Shown here in pieces: positions 35,813 to 45,442 of a stretch of 64,000 nt of DNA (its first letter is position 1; each line of letters starts with the position of its first letter). The notes below the pieces were generated by a model. It had not been told where the DNA came from. It saw only the letters and a list, made by a program, of their open reading frames with translations, and did not search any database. Made by a program: the position numbers and the translations under genes. The DNA lies in the NCBI RefSeq assembly GCF_003732425.1, contig NZ_MOBX01000013.1:1118026-1182025 (forward strand). The letters are read 5' to 3'. This DNA is from Pseudomonas fluorescens. Its GTDB lineage: Bacteria > Pseudomonadota > Gammaproteobacteria > Pseudomonadales > Pseudomonadaceae.

Positions 35813-38166
35813 TGGCACACCAGCGGGCCAATCAACGGCACCTGGTCCTGATTCAGATCGACACTGAACTGCGCCTGACAGCTCTTGCCGTCGGCCAGCG
35901 TGACCTGCAGCGAGTTCTGCGCCTGGAGGTTTTCCAGATACACCAGCCCGTCCCAACCGACCACCGTCCGCGTACCGCTCTGCTCATGCAGCACGCCCGC
36001 GCCCAGCGGCAGTTCGCGCTGTTGCGCGTCGACCAGTACGATGCTCGCGGCAATCACCCGGGTCAGTGGAAACTCCAGCAGATAACCGCTGCCGCGCCTT
36101 ACAGCAATGCGTTGTTCGACATTGGGGCTGCGTACGTTGGCCGGCAGATTCAGGGGATCGATTTCATACTTGCCCCGGTAATAGGCGCTGCTCCACGGCA
36201 CCAGCAGATGACCGTTCTTGTCGGTCTGACCGACTTGCTGGTTTTCGTAACGTACCGGAATGTCGGCAAAACCTTCGGTGCTGACCACTACAAACGCGTC
36301 GTCGATGCGGTTGGCGGCGAACACCTGACGGTCCATCCACACCAGCGAACCACTGGCATCGGCCCAACGGGTTTCAGCCTCGGAAGTGCCGTAGACACCG
36401 GCCTGCAACTGCACCGATTGCAGGCGCCAGGTGACGTCGGCCTGACGATAATCAGCGCCATCACCCTTGGCGTAGCCGAGGTTGAAACCCACGCCGCCCT
36501 CGCTCGGCACCGCGCGACTGTAGTTGACCCGCTGCTGGCTCTGCCCGGTCTTACTGCGATCACTGCTGATCGACAGACTGCCGCGCAGATCGAACGGAAT
36601 CACCAGCTGCGCCTGCACCGCCCAGTTGCTGTCGCCGATCTCGCGGTTGGCCGACAGGTAGAAGCTGCTGTTGCGCCACAGCGGTTTGCTCCAGCTCAGA
36701 TTGAGCAGCCGCGTGCGCGAGTCGTCCGCCGCGCGCACATCGAAATAACCGGCGCCGAGGCTGCCCCAGCGCTCAAGGTTAAGGCTCAGGGTCGCCTGTT
36801 CGCTGCGCCGACTGAGGCTGATGTAGGGGCTGTCGACCACGCTGAGGTCGGCGTATTGGTCGTGGCGTTGCAGGCGTTGGTACGAAAAGCTGAAACGCTG
36901 ATTGCTGTACTGATAGCCCAGGCTTAATTGCTGACCGCCCTCGCCGTCGAAGCGGCTTTGACTCATGGCGCTGTTGAGTACGCCGAAATTGCCCAGACGC
37001 AGGTTGCCGCCGAGACCGCCCAGTGTCAGCGAATCGGCCGCTTCGGCGTGGCTTTCCAGGGTGAAACTGTCGCTGACGCCGTAACGCAGGCTGCCGGAGG
37101 TGACACCCGGGCCATAACTGAAATCCTTCAAGCCGTAGTCGCGGCGCAAGGTACCGGCCGCCACGGAAAAATCGCTCAAGCCTTTTTGCAACAACGTGCT
37201 GGTGACATAGAACGGCACCGTGGTCGACACCTGCCGGCCCAACGCATCGGTGGTCACCACCACCGCTTCGCCGGCGCCGTTGATGAACGGAATATTGGTC
37301 AGCGTGTAAGGCCCGGGCTGCAAATCTGCGCTGCTGGACTTGTAGCCATTGATGAACAAATCCACCGATGACGGCACCGCCGCTTCGCCGGCAAATTGCG
37401 GCAATGGATACGTGACCAGGTCCGGGCGCACGGCAAAGTCCCGCGAGAACTGCACGCCGCCCAGCCGCACCGAACTGCTCCACGGCAACGCTCCGCTGAT
37501 TACGTCACCGGCCTCGTAGGTGAGCATTCGCTCATCATCGGAGTAACGCCACGTGGTGTCGTAACGCAGGTAACCGTTGTCCAGCGTGTTGAGCGAGTCC
37601 CCGGACAAGGTGCGCCGGTATTGCCCGGTGTTGGACAACGTGCCCCAGCTGTCGAACAGCCGCACTTCGTTCCACGCCGCCAGATACGTACCGGCATCGT
37701 CGGTGTCGTTGAGGTAGAGGTCATAGTTGAACAGCGCGCCGAAACTGCTCAGCGCCGGGGTGCGCGGGTAAGCCTGGCGATTGCCGATGAATTGTTCCGG
37801 CAGCCAGTCCGGCGGCACGTCCAGCAGCAAGCGCTGACCGACGCTGTCGTAATCACTGTGCAGCCCCGCCAGACTGTCGAGATCGACCTCGGCGCCGAGG
37901 CTGTCGGGCAACTTCATGCCGGTTTCGCGCAACGCGGTCGCCGGCACGAACAAGCGCCCGTCGCGCTGCTGCACCGCCACCACGCGACCGGTATTCATCT
38001 GGTTGACCACCAATTCCAGAAACAACTGTGCATCACTCACGGCCTCCATGCCGCTCGGTGGCGGCGGCAGATCGCCGGCCCCGGATGGTTGAACAAACAT
38101 CAGGCAACACGCGCCGGTGATGAGCCACAACGGACGCTGAATACGGCGAACCCGTCCTGGGTTCAT
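35809..38166 (-). CDS. csuD: Outer-membrane usher of a Csu-type pilus
   Basis: A 785-residue usher. The start is set at 38166, giving a signal peptide region (about 8-35); the frame upstream crosses a REPIN. It includes the N-terminal chaperone-binding domain (about 45-160), a beta-barrel with the plug domain near VPFYVTSTLL, and FFIN-type segments (DLFINGYKSSSADLQPGPYTLTNIPFINGAGEA read in parts near 275-305). It threads subunits across the outer membrane from chaperone complexes. Length matches archaic ushers (about 800). Confidence 0.9.
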   Translation of the reverse strand: MNPGRVRRIQRPLWLITGACCLMFVQPSGAGDLPPPPSGMEAVSDAQLFLELVVNQMNTGRVVAVQQRDGRLFVPATALRETGMKLPDSLGAEVDLDSLAGLHSDYDSVGQRLLLDVPPDWLPEQFIGNRQAYPRTPALSSFGALFNYDLYLNDTDDAGTYLAAWNEVRLFDSWGTLSNTGQYRRTLSGDSLNTLDNGYLRYDTTWRYSDDERMLTYEAGDVISGALPWSSSVRLGGVQFSRDFAVRPDLVTYPLPQFAGEAAVPSSVDLFINGYKSSSADLQPGPYTLTNIPFINGAGEAVVVTTDALGRQVSTTVPFYVTSTLLQKGLSDFSVAAGTLRRDYGLKDFSYGPGVTSGSLRYGVSDSFTLESHAEAADSLTLGGLGGNLRLGNFGVLNSAMSQSRFDGEGGQQLSLGYQYSNQRFSFSYQRLQRHDQYADLSVVDSPYISLSRRSEQATLSLNLERWGSLGAGYFDVRAADDSRTRLLNLSWSKPLWRNSSFYLSANREIGDSNWAVQAQLVIPFDLRGSLSISSDRSKTGQSQQRVNYSRAVPSEGGVGFNLGYAKGDGADYRQADVTWRLQSVQLQAGVYGTSEAETRWADASGSLVWMDRQVFAANRIDDAFVVVSTEGFADIPVRYENQQVGQTDKNGHLLVPWSSAYYRGKYEIDPLNLPANVRSPNVEQRIAVRRGSGYLLEFPLTRVIAASIVLVDAQQRELPLGAGVLHEQSGTRTVVGWDGLVYLENLQAQNSLQVTLADGKSCQAQFSVDLNQDQVPLIGPLVCQ

Positions 38167-38249
38167 ACGCGCTTTACGTCCGTCAATGGACTCAATCCTC
38201 CCTGATACCGCTTTAGCCGATCCCGGGCATCGCGGGGCGACTCGATTTC

Positions 38250-38382
38250 TGTGGCGAGGGAGCTGGCTTCCGCTCGGCGGCGAAGCCGTCGTAAATCCAG
38301 CCGATGCGGTCTGACTGAAGCATCTGGTTCGCCATTTTGGGACCGCTTCGCAGCCCAGCGGGAGCAAGCTCCCTCGCTACAA
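38250..38382. repeat. REPIN-type inverted repeat, family B, inside the pilus operon
   Basis: Arms CTGTGGCGAGGGAGCTGGCT (one arm altered) and its inverse about 90 bases apart, between the chaperone and usher genes. Confidence 0.8.
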
Positions 38383-38405
38383 AAGCTTTTCTTGGCACAG
38401 CCCAC

Positions 38406-39194
38406 TTATCTCGCAGGGGTGATGCTCTGCACCTGCGGCGCGCCATTCACCCGCACCCGCAACGCCGAATCACCGGCCAACGGCCCCGGTGCCGGCCAGC
38501 GCATCACCGCGCCCGGCAGCACATAACCCAACAGCCCTTCGGCCAGCGGTTTGCTCTGCCCTGCCTGCTTGATTGCCACGTCGGTCAGTCGCGCATGCAC
38601 CGCGCCCTGATTACGCACTTCGACATAGGGCTTGCCGTCCACGGCCACCGTGCGCCAGCTCAATTGCGGCAGGCCGACACCTTTGGGATCGCGCGCGCGG
38701 TTACTGTCTTCCTTGCTCCACAGCCCGGCGCCGTAGGCAAACAGCGGCACCGAGTAGCGCATCTGGAAACGGATTGCTGCGGCGGTTTTGCCACCGTCAG
38801 CGGTCGCAGGTTGCGCGGAAGGAATTTCGTCGATGATGATCCGGTAGGCCAATTCTTGCCCCGGCGGCACTTCCTTGGTTCGGGTCAGACGGACCAACTG
38901 CTTTTGCCCCGGTTCGATTTTCGCCACCGGCGGGCTGCCGATCACGTCGCGCTGGTTCTGGTATTGCTCGGCGAAACCACTCTGACTCCAGCCGAATACA
39001 CGGATCTGAAGGTTGGCGGTTTCACTGCCGCGGTTTTCCAGCCACAGCGCACTGGCCTGTTGATCAGCCTCCAGCACCGGATCGATCGGCCAGATCAGCA
39101 CCGAACTGGCCGCGTGTACATTGCTGGCCCCCAGCATGACTAACGCCCACATCGCGCAGCATACGAGCGAGTGCCGTGACGTAACTGACCCCAT
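38406..39194 (-). CDS. csuC: Periplasmic pilus chaperone (CsuC-like)
   Basis: A 262-residue PapD-fold chaperone with a signal peptide (about 1-29, ending SNVHA), an N-terminal Ig domain that includes LVRLTRTKEVPPGQELAYRI near 96-115 (the donor-strand and F1-G1 region), and a C-terminal Ig domain from about 145. It caps fimbrial subunits by donor-strand complementation. ATG follows AAGGAG. Gene order chaperone-usher-tip matches the Csu system. Confidence 0.9.
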   Translation of the reverse strand: MGSVTSRHSLVCCAMWALVMLGASNVHAASSVLIWPIDPVLEADQQASALWLENRGSETANLQIRVFGWSQSGFAEQYQNQRDVIGSPPVAKIEPGQKQLVRLTRTKEVPPGQELAYRIIIDEIPSAQPATADGGKTAAAIRFQMRYSVPLFAYGAGLWSKEDSNRARDPKGVGLPQLSWRTVAVDGKPYVEVRNQGAVHARLTDVAIKQAGQSKPLAEGLLGYVLPGAVMRWPAPGPLAGDSALRVRVNGAPQVQSITPAR

Positions 39195-39227
39195 AAACCT
39201 GCTCCTTGTCGGCCATTCAACTTCGCC

Positions 39228-39728
39228 TTACCACGACAGTTGCACCTGCAACACGTCGCTGTACGTCCCCCCAGGCTGATTGCCCGGCAATTGCACCTGA
39301 CCGTAAATCGGCAGGCTGATGTTGTTCGCATCGCTGTAGGCCACCGCCACACTCTGGCCGATGCCCAGGCTCTGGCTGTATGCCGCATCGCTAAACAACG
39401 CATACGCCACCCGCGCACTGCCGCTGTTGACCTGCATGTGCCGGCCACTGTTGTTGTACTGGCCGCCATCGACGCTCATGTTCAGCGTCACGCCCGGCGT
39501 GCATTGCAATTGCACCCCACCCATCAGCGCGACCTGCACGGTGCCGGTGGCCAGTGCCGAACGCGAACCGAAATTCAGCCCGCCATAGTTCGACACCCCG
39601 CCGACCACCAGACACCCGGCGGTGACCGTGGCGCTGACCTGAAAGCTCTGGCTCGTCGCGGCGCTCAAGGGCAGCGGCGCACTGCCTGCGCAGAGCAGGA
39701 GCAGCGCGGCACAGCCATGGCGGCGCAT
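39228..39728 (-). CDS. Spore-coat-U pilus subunit (CsuB-like)
   Basis: A 166-residue secreted subunit with a signal peptide (about 1-23) and a single SCPU domain starting QSFQVSATVTAGCLV and ending GTYSDVLQVQLSW, the closing beta-strand typical of these fimbrial proteins. Fourth of four small subunits; four bases separate it from the gene before. Exact role (major or adaptor subunit) is not clear from sequence. Confidence 0.85.
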   Translation of the reverse strand: MRRHGCAALLLLCAGSAPLPLSAATSQSFQVSATVTAGCLVVGGVSNYGGLNFGSRSALATGTVQVALMGGVQLQCTPGVTLNMSVDGGQYNNSGRHMQVNSGSARVAYALFSDAAYSQSLGIGQSVAVAYSDANNISLPIYGQVQLPGNQPGGTYSDVLQVQLSW

Positions 39729-39732
39729 GGCA

Positions 39733-40269
39733 TCAGAACGTCAGTTCAACAGCGACGGTGTCGGTGTACGTCCCCGCTGGCAAACCGGCCTTGCCCACCG
39801 CCTGACCGTAGATGTTCACCGTCTGCGCGACTCCGGTACTGGCGGCGAGGTTGATTGTCCCGTCAATCGCCAACAGTTGTGAGTGCCCGGCATCGGTGTA
39901 CAAGTCGTACGGCACATAATTGGCGACACCGTCGTACAACGCTCGTGTGCCGCCCGGTGACATGCCGTCGTGGGCACCGGCACGGACCTTGACCGTCGGC
40001 GTGGTACCGCTGGAGCAGAGAATCGACAAGGCCCCGCCACCGCCGCCCAACACTTGCCCGGTGGCCGTGGTGAACAGGCTGTTGGCGGTACCGAAATTCA
40101 ACGCACCGAAGTTCAGCCCGGTGGAGCCGCCAGCGCCGTTGACCTCACAACTGCTGATCAGAATCAGACTGGAGGTGATCTGGCCGGTGACCGTGGTGGC
40201 GGCATTGGCACCGGAAACCAGCGCCAGGCCGAACAGCGACAAACCTATCCTTGTTGCAAACGTACGCAT
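39733..40269 (-). CDS. Spore-coat-U pilus subunit
   Basis: A 178-residue secreted protein with a signal peptide (about 1-23, ending SGANA) and one SCPU domain: ITSSLILISSCEVNG at its start and GTYTDTVAVELTF at its end, with Gly-rich GGGGGALSIL in the middle. It sits between similar genes in the operon and may be a shaft or minor subunit. Confidence 0.85.
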   Translation of the reverse strand: MRTFATRIGLSLFGLALVSGANAATTVTGQITSSLILISSCEVNGAGGSTGLNFGALNFGTANSLFTTATGQVLGGGGGALSILCSSGTTPTVKVRAGAHDGMSPGGTRALYDGVANYVPYDLYTDAGHSQLLAIDGTINLAASTGVAQTVNIYGQAVGKAGLPAGTYTDTVAVELTF

Positions 40270-40289
40270 GGTGTCCGTCCTCTACGGGG

Positions 40290-40823
40290 TTACCAGTCGA
40301 GCGTCACCGTCAGGGTGTCGGTATAGACCCCTGCCGGTACCGCGCGGGTATTCGCCACCACCGAGCCAAATACCGGAATGGGTATCTGCGCAGCGCTGGT
40401 GACAGCGAAATTGTGTTGCTGGCCGATGCTGTAGCTCCGGGCGCCGGAGGGATCGACGAACAGCTGATAGGGAAGGGTCTGGCGACCGTTGCTCAGGCGC
40501 CGGGTATTGCCGTCACCGTGGGTGCCGCCGTCGATAGTGACGGTGAAACCGGTGACCGATGGATTGCAGGCGACGTTGAGTTTGCCGCTGCTGTCGCCAT
40601 CCAGACTGGCCTTGATCGGTGCATTCCAGGTGGGGCCTTGAAGGCCGAAATCGAGGGTACCGAGGGCACTGACCGGGTTCTCGGGCGTGCTGGTATTGGT
40701 AACTTCGCAGCCGGCAATCAGGATCAGCCGCGCATTGATCTGCCCGCTCATCGCCGCTTGCACGTCGTCTGCGAGTAATGCCAGCGTACCTGCTGCCACC
40801 ACCATCCAGTGTTTACCTGTCAT
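40290..40823 (-). CDS. Spore-coat-U pilus subunit
   Basis: A 177-residue secreted protein, signal peptide to about residue 22 (ALLADDVQA), SCPU domain with INARLILIAGCEVTN and the final GVYTDTLTVTLDW. The start is taken at ATG 40823 because it gives the signal peptide; a TTG at 40856 also opens the frame. A GGAG lies about 14 bases ahead of the ATG. Confidence 0.82.
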   Translation of the reverse strand: MTGKHWMVVAAGTLALLADDVQAAMSGQINARLILIAGCEVTNTSTPENPVSALGTLDFGLQGPTWNAPIKASLDGDSSGKLNVACNPSVTGFTVTIDGGTHGDGNTRRLSNGRQTLPYQLFVDPSGARSYSIGQQHNFAVTSAAQIPIPVFGSVVANTRAVPAGVYTDTLTVTLDW

Positions 40824-40922
40824 TGCGTCCGTCCCTGCTCCTTTACGCTGACTCAATCACCGCGCTCATCACTGAACTCCTTCCCTGCGCACCCGCGTCC
40901 ATCGGCTGCCTTGAAACCGCGA

Positions 40923-41444
40923 TCACCAGGTGACCGTCACCTTGACCAGATCCGAATAACGGCTGACGCGTGGCACCTCAGCCAAACGTTCGATCCGCGC
41001 ATACAGCGGCAGATCCACCGTGCCACTGTCCGGCACCCGCCCGCTGACCGGCACATCCACCACCAGCGGGACCCGGCGCGCCGCGTCCTGATACAAGCGG
41101 TACGGAATCGGTTTGCTGCCGGCCGAACCGGCCATGTAGCGGACTTCACCGACACCCCCATGCAAGCCGCCATCGACGCGCATCTGGTACGGCGTGTCGG
41201 GGTTACACTCGAGCCGTGGCAGGCGCTGATTGGTCAACGCGGCTGCCAACGGCCCGGCCGGGTCATCGAGGCGTGCGGTGCTGCCGAAGTCGAGCACACC
41301 CAGTTGCTCGATGCCGGCGTCACGTTGCTGGCCGATCAACTGGCAGCCACGCTGCACATCGACGCGCACTTCAACCTGAAGATCCGCCGCGTAGACGGGC
41401 ACAACCAATACACCCAGCAGCCCGATGACCCCATGTACATTCAC
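40923..41444 (-). CDS. Spore-coat-U pilus subunit, first gene of the pilus operon
   Basis: A 173-residue secreted protein with a short signal peptide (about 1-19) and one SCPU domain, from LQVEVRVDVQRGCQLIG to SRYSDLVKVTVTW. As first gene of the operon it holds the place of the major subunit CsuA/B, although its sequence has diverged from its three neighbours. About 100 bases separate it from the next gene. Confidence 0.82.
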   Translation of the reverse strand: MNVHGVIGLLGVLVVPVYAADLQVEVRVDVQRGCQLIGQQRDAGIEQLGVLDFGSTARLDDPAGPLAAALTNQRLPRLECNPDTPYQMRVDGGLHGGVGEVRYMAGSAGSKPIPYRLYQDAARRVPLVVDVPVSGRVPDSGTVDLPLYARIERLAEVPRVSRYSDLVKVTVTW

Positions 41445-41707
41445 TGCGCCGTTCCTTGTCAGTGATCGCTTGCGACGTCGTTTCTGTGATTGAGGTTAGC
41501 AACGGTCGACGATTCCGCCAGTCGATTGGATCCATGGATCGGCCGGGATATGTTTCGAAAGATTGGCACCAGGTCGGGCCGTGTCGCTGAAAATAGCTAT
41601 ACGCGCCGCACAAATTTGTTCAATAACCGCCCACTGTCGATGCGTCGCGGTGGCTGGTCAATCCAGCATCTGGTTACACTACAGCGCCGCGCTCCCGGGA
41701 GCCGGTT
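41445..41707. other. Divergent gap between the pilus operon and the ZapE-like gene
   Basis: About 260 bases containing the promoters of both flanking units. I see a small GATCCATGGATC palindrome near 41528 but no operator I can assign. Confidence 0.4.
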
Positions 41708-42862
41708 TTGACGAACACGGAGACGCCGACAGTGCCTGCCCACCCGCCGAAACGATCGCGACTGATCCAGCGCTGGCCGGCGTTGCGCCGCTGGTTCGGC
41801 AAGGGCTTGCCGGCCAGCGCCGGGCATGACGCCAGTGCGCAGTCGATCCGCGATTACTTCCGGCTCAAGGCCAGCGGCCAGGGTTACACCCTCAGCCACA
41901 GCCAGCAGCGCGTCATCGAGTGCATGGCGCAGCAGGTCAGTCTGCTGTTTGGCGCAAGCAACCGAACCGCGCCGAGCCTCTATCTGTTCGGCGCCGTCGG
42001 GCGCGGCAAGAGCTGGCTGCTCGACGGCTTCTTTCAGGGCCTGCCGATCACCCAGAAACGGCGTCTGCATTTCCATCAGTTCTTCGCGCAATTACATCAG
42101 GGCATGTTCAGCCATCGCCAGCAGGACGATGCCCTCGAAGTGACCCTCGACGAACTGCTGCAGGATTGTCGGGTGCTGTGTTTCGACGAGTTTCATGTGC
42201 ACGACATCGGCGATGCCATGCTCATTTCCCGGCTGTTCAAGGCGCTGTTCAAACGGCGGATTCTGCTGCTGGTGACCTCCAACTATGCGCCGGAAGGTTT
42301 GCTGCCCAATCCGCTTTATCACGCCCGCTTCAAACCGGTGATCGAACTGATCAATACACACATGCAGGTGATGGAAGTCGGCGGCCCGCACGATTACCGC
42401 AGCCAGACGCGCCCCGCTGCGCACCAGATATTCAGTCAAGGGCATTACGTGTGGCCGGCCACGCCAGCCCAACGCGCCGCGCTGGATCTACCGCCTGCTG
42501 AAGCACCGGCCGTTGCGCTAACGGTCGGTACCCGGCAGTTTCAGGCGCGGTTGTGTGAAGAGCGGCGTGTCGGTTTTACCTTCAACGATCTATGCGAACA
42601 GCCGACGGCGGTCATGGACTACCTGGAACTGTGTCGCCGTTTCGACCGCTGGATCATTGATGATCTGCCAGAACTGGAGAAGTGCTCGATCGCCGCACAA
42701 CAGCGCTTCATCAATCTGATCGACGTGCTGTACGACCAGGACAAGCACCTGATGCTGCTCGGTCGGCTGCCTTTGTGCGCGAGCCTGGATGGCCAGGCCA
42801 GTGACCTGGCGCGCACACGCAGTCGGTTGGGGCAGTTGCAGCAGGTACACAACGACGACTGA
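41708..42862 (+). CDS. AFG1/ZapE-family ATPase
   Basis: A 384-residue P-loop ATPase. Walker A is FGAVGRGKSWLLDG near 96-109, Walker B VLCFDEFHVHDIGDA near 157-171, with the arginine-finger and C-terminal helices (FNDLCEQPTAVMDYLELCRRF) following. ZapE binds FtsZ and helps division under stress. Pseudomonads usually have another zapE beside rplM/petA, so this is probably a paralogue. The start is an unusual TTG with GGGAG seven bases ahead; the GTG eight codons on has no good site. Confidence 0.85.
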   Translation: MTNTETPTVPAHPPKRSRLIQRWPALRRWFGKGLPASAGHDASAQSIRDYFRLKASGQGYTLSHSQQRVIECMAQQVSLLFGASNRTAPSLYLFGAVGRGKSWLLDGFFQGLPITQKRRLHFHQFFAQLHQGMFSHRQQDDALEVTLDELLQDCRVLCFDEFHVHDIGDAMLISRLFKALFKRRILLLVTSNYAPEGLLPNPLYHARFKPVIELINTHMQVMEVGGPHDYRSQTRPAAHQIFSQGHYVWPATPAQRAALDLPPAEAPAVALTVGTRQFQARLCEERRVGFTFNDLCEQPTAVMDYLELCRRFDRWIIDDLPELEKCSIAAQQRFINLIDVLYDQDKHLMLLGRLPLCASLDGQASDLARTRSRLGQLQQVHNDD

Positions 42863-42873
42863 CCACACAGCTT

Positions 42874-42964
42874 CTGTGGGAGCGAGCTGCTCGCGAAGGC
42901 GGGGTGTCAGTTAATACACAAGCGACCGACATTCCGCTTTCGCGAGCAGGCTCGCTCCCACAAA
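42874..42964. repeat. REPIN-type inverted repeat, family A
   Basis: Arms TCTGTGGGAGCGAGCTGCTC (one arm lacks two bases, AGCTGC instead of AGCCTGC) and its inverse about 40 bases apart, between the ATPase and LRR-kinase genes. Confidence 0.85.
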
Positions 42965-43076
42965 AGGCATCTGAAGTTTCGCCACCTATCCAATTTCAAA
43001 TCAGGGTATTGCCGTTATCATGTCGCCCATTCCCAGCGCCCCAGCGTCGCTCCACTGATCAATAGCGAACACCCAC

Positions 43077-44390
43077 ATGCACACCCTTGCTCAATTGCGC
43101 GCCGGCGAGTTGTCGGGCATTACGCGGCTGGATCTGTCCTGCGGCCTGACCGAGTTCCCGGCCGAGATTTTCGACCTGGCCGACACCCTGGAAATCCTCA
43201 ACCTCAGCGGCAACGCCCTGAGCAGCCTGCCGGATGACTTGCACCGTCTGACGCGCCTGCGCGTGCTGTTCTGCTCCGACAACCCGTTCACCGAACTGCC
43301 GGCCTGTCTCGGCCAATGCACTGCGCTGACGATGATCGGTTTCAGGGCCAATCGCATCGTCAACGTCCCTGCTGCTGCCCTGCCGCCAAAGCTGCGCTGG
43401 CTGATCCTGACCGACAACTGCCTCGAAAGCCTGCCGAGCGAACTCGGTGAGCGCCCTGCCCTGCAGAAACTCATGCTGTCGGGCAACCGCCTGCAAGCGC
43501 TGCCAGCCTCGCTGAGCAACTGCCATCGTTTGGAGCTGTTGCGCATCTCCGCCAACCGCCTGACCGAGCTGCCACAGTGGCTGCTCGCGCTGCCGAGCCT
43601 GACCTGGCTGGCCTATGCCGGCAATCCGCTGGAAACCGAAGCGGACGCTGCCGCGCTGGAGGCGACACCGCAAATCGCCTGGTCAGCGCTGCGTCTGGAA
43701 CAACGCTTGGGCGAAGGCGCCTCGGGGGTGATTTCCCGGGCGAGCTGGCAACGCGAAGATGGCGCCGTGACGCCGGTCGCGGTGAAATTGTACAAAGGTG
43801 CAATGACCAGCGACGGCTCGCCGCTGCACGAGATGAATGCCTGTATTACCGCAGGCTTTCACCCCAATCTGATCCGTGTCGAGGGCCTCATCAGTGGCCA
43901 TCCACAGGGCCAGCAGGGATTGGTGATGCAGTTGATCGATCCGTCTTTCCGCAACCTCGCCGACCTGCCAAGCCTGGCGTCCTGTTCGCGGGATGTGTAT
44001 GCCGATGATTGCCGGTTCACTGCCGAGGTTGCGCTGAACATTGCCAAAGGCATCGCTTCGGCAGCCGAACACCTGCATCGGCAAGGCATCACCCATGGCG
44101 ATCTATACGGGCACAACATTCTGTTTAACGAGCACGGCGATTGCCTGCTCGGGGATTTTGGCGGGGCGTCGTTCCACGCCGTCGCCGACACTGCGGAAAC
44201 ACGCGCGTTGCAACGCATCGAAGTGCGTGCGTTCGGGATTTTGCTGGGGGAATTGCTGGCGCGCATCGACTCGGGATTGAGTGATGAACGGCGTGCGGTG
44301 CTGGAGGAACTGGAGCGGCGTTGCTGTCAGCCTGAAGTGCTGGCGCGGCCGGGATTCGCTGAAGTGATAGAACAACTGCACAATCAGTGA
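43077..44390 (+). CDS. Leucine-rich repeat protein kinase
   Basis: A 437-residue protein with no signal peptide. Residues 15-195 hold about seven leucine-rich repeats of 23 residues (LEILNLSGNALSSLPDDL, LRWLILTDNCLESLPSEL and so on). Residues 205-437 are a protein kinase domain: glycine loop GEGASG near 211, VAVKLYK with the ATP Lys near 234, catalytic loop HGDLYGHN near 340, DFG near 360. The HRD motif reads HGD, as in many small bacterial kinases, so activity is likely. LRR-kinase fusions of this build are widespread in pseudomonads, but I know of no established role. Confidence 0.88.
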   Translation: MHTLAQLRAGELSGITRLDLSCGLTEFPAEIFDLADTLEILNLSGNALSSLPDDLHRLTRLRVLFCSDNPFTELPACLGQCTALTMIGFRANRIVNVPAAALPPKLRWLILTDNCLESLPSELGERPALQKLMLSGNRLQALPASLSNCHRLELLRISANRLTELPQWLLALPSLTWLAYAGNPLETEADAAALEATPQIAWSALRLEQRLGEGASGVISRASWQREDGAVTPVAVKLYKGAMTSDGSPLHEMNACITAGFHPNLIRVEGLISGHPQGQQGLVMQLIDPSFRNLADLPSLASCSRDVYADDCRFTAEVALNIAKGIASAAEHLHRQGITHGDLYGHNILFNEHGDCLLGDFGGASFHAVADTAETRALQRIEVRAFGILLGELLARIDSGLSDERRAVLEELERRCCQPEVLARPGFAEVIEQLHNQ

Positions 44391-44400
44391 CCGAGACGAA

Positions 44401-44500
44401 CACTGTGGCAAGGGAGCTTGCTCCCGCTGGATGGCGCAGCCGTCCCGAAAAAGCGACGACTGCTGCGCAGCCAAACGGGAGCAAGCTCCCTCGCCACAGT
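44401..44500. repeat. REPIN-type inverted repeat, family B
   Basis: Arms CACTGTGGCAAGGGAGCTTGC and its inverse about 45 bases apart, in the gap between the converging kinase and yebC genes. Confidence 0.8.
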
Positions 44501-44516
44501 TCAATACAGCAGTCGA

Positions 44517-45221
44517 TCAGCCTGCCAGACCGACAAACATATCCTGCACGTCATCATGGTTGTCGAGGCCTTCGAGGAATGCTTCAACCTCAGCCATCTG
44601 CTCGTCGCTCAAACCGCTGACCGGGTTCTTCGGCTGGTAGCCGAGCTTGGCCGACAGCACAGTGAAACCTTGCTCTGGCAGTGCTTTCTGCACCGAATCC
44701 AGGTCGGTTGGATCGGTCAGGAACAGCGTCGCACCGTCCTCACCCGCTTCGAAATCCTGCGCACCGGCTTCGATCGCGGCCATTTCCGGATCGGCGTCCG
44801 GGGTGTCCGGCGAGGCTTCGATCATGCCGACGTGGTTGAAGTCCCAGGCCACGGAGCCGGAAGCCCCCAGTTGGCCCTTACGGAACGCCACGCGGATTTC
44901 GGCGACGGTGCGGTTGATGTTGTCGGTCACGCATTCAACGATCAGCGGCACCTGGTGCGGGGCGAACCCTTCGTAGGTCACGCGATGGTATTGCACGGTC
45001 TCACCCAGCAGACCGGCGCCTTTCTTGATTGCGCGATCCAGGGTTTCTTTTGGCATCGAGGCTTTCTTGGCCTGTTCGACCACCAGACGCAGGTGTGCGT
45101 TGGTGGCGGTATCGGCACCGTTGCGGGCAGCGATGGTGATTTCCTTCACCAGTTTGCCGAAGATCTTGCCCTTGGCGTTGGCTGCCGCTTCTTTGTGTTT
45201 AACCTTCCACTGTGCGCCCAT
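44517..45221 (-). CDS. YebC/PmpR-family transcriptional regulator
   Basis: A 234-residue member of the YebC/TACO1 family. It begins [20 protein letters not shown] and contains [28 protein letters not shown] near 60-87 and the acidic C-terminal domain with [14 protein letters not shown]. Members bind DNA as regulators (PmpR for quorum sensing in P. aeruginosa) or assist ribosomes at proline stretches. This copy carries [12 protein letters not shown] rather than the usual SKWANIKHRKAAQDAKRGK start, so it is probably the YeeN-like second paralogue and not the one beside ruvC. Confidence 0.85.
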   Translation of the reverse strand: MGAQWKVKHKEAAANAKGKIFGKLVKEITIAARNGADTATNAHLRLVVEQAKKASMPKETLDRAIKKGAGLLGETVQYHRVTYEGFAPHQVPLIVECVTDNINRTVAEIRVAFRKGQLGASGSVAWDFNHVGMIEASPDTPDADPEMAAIEAGAQDFEAGEDGATLFLTDPTDLDSVQKALPEQGFTVLSAKLGYQPKNPVSGLSDEQMAEVEAFLEGLDNHDDVQDMFVGLAG

Positions 45222-45442
45222 TACTTACTCTCTTGATCTGTGGCGCCGAGACATCTATTGGCCGACGCGTGGCGCCAAGTTTATACGGCCTAAAGTCGGC
45301 AATCGACCAAAAAAACACAATGCAGAATCGACATCTTCACCAGAGCTTGTAGGGGGATTCTGAAAACCGCCTTTGACATGACCATTCAGCGCTGTGGTTT
45401 CGTACCCTCTCAGGCCCGTATTGCCTGACAGAGCCTGTTCGA

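Noticed and set aside
38167..38367. Extended N-terminus of the usher frame
   Set aside because: The extension lies in a REPIN and would bury the signal peptide; the start at 38166 is better.
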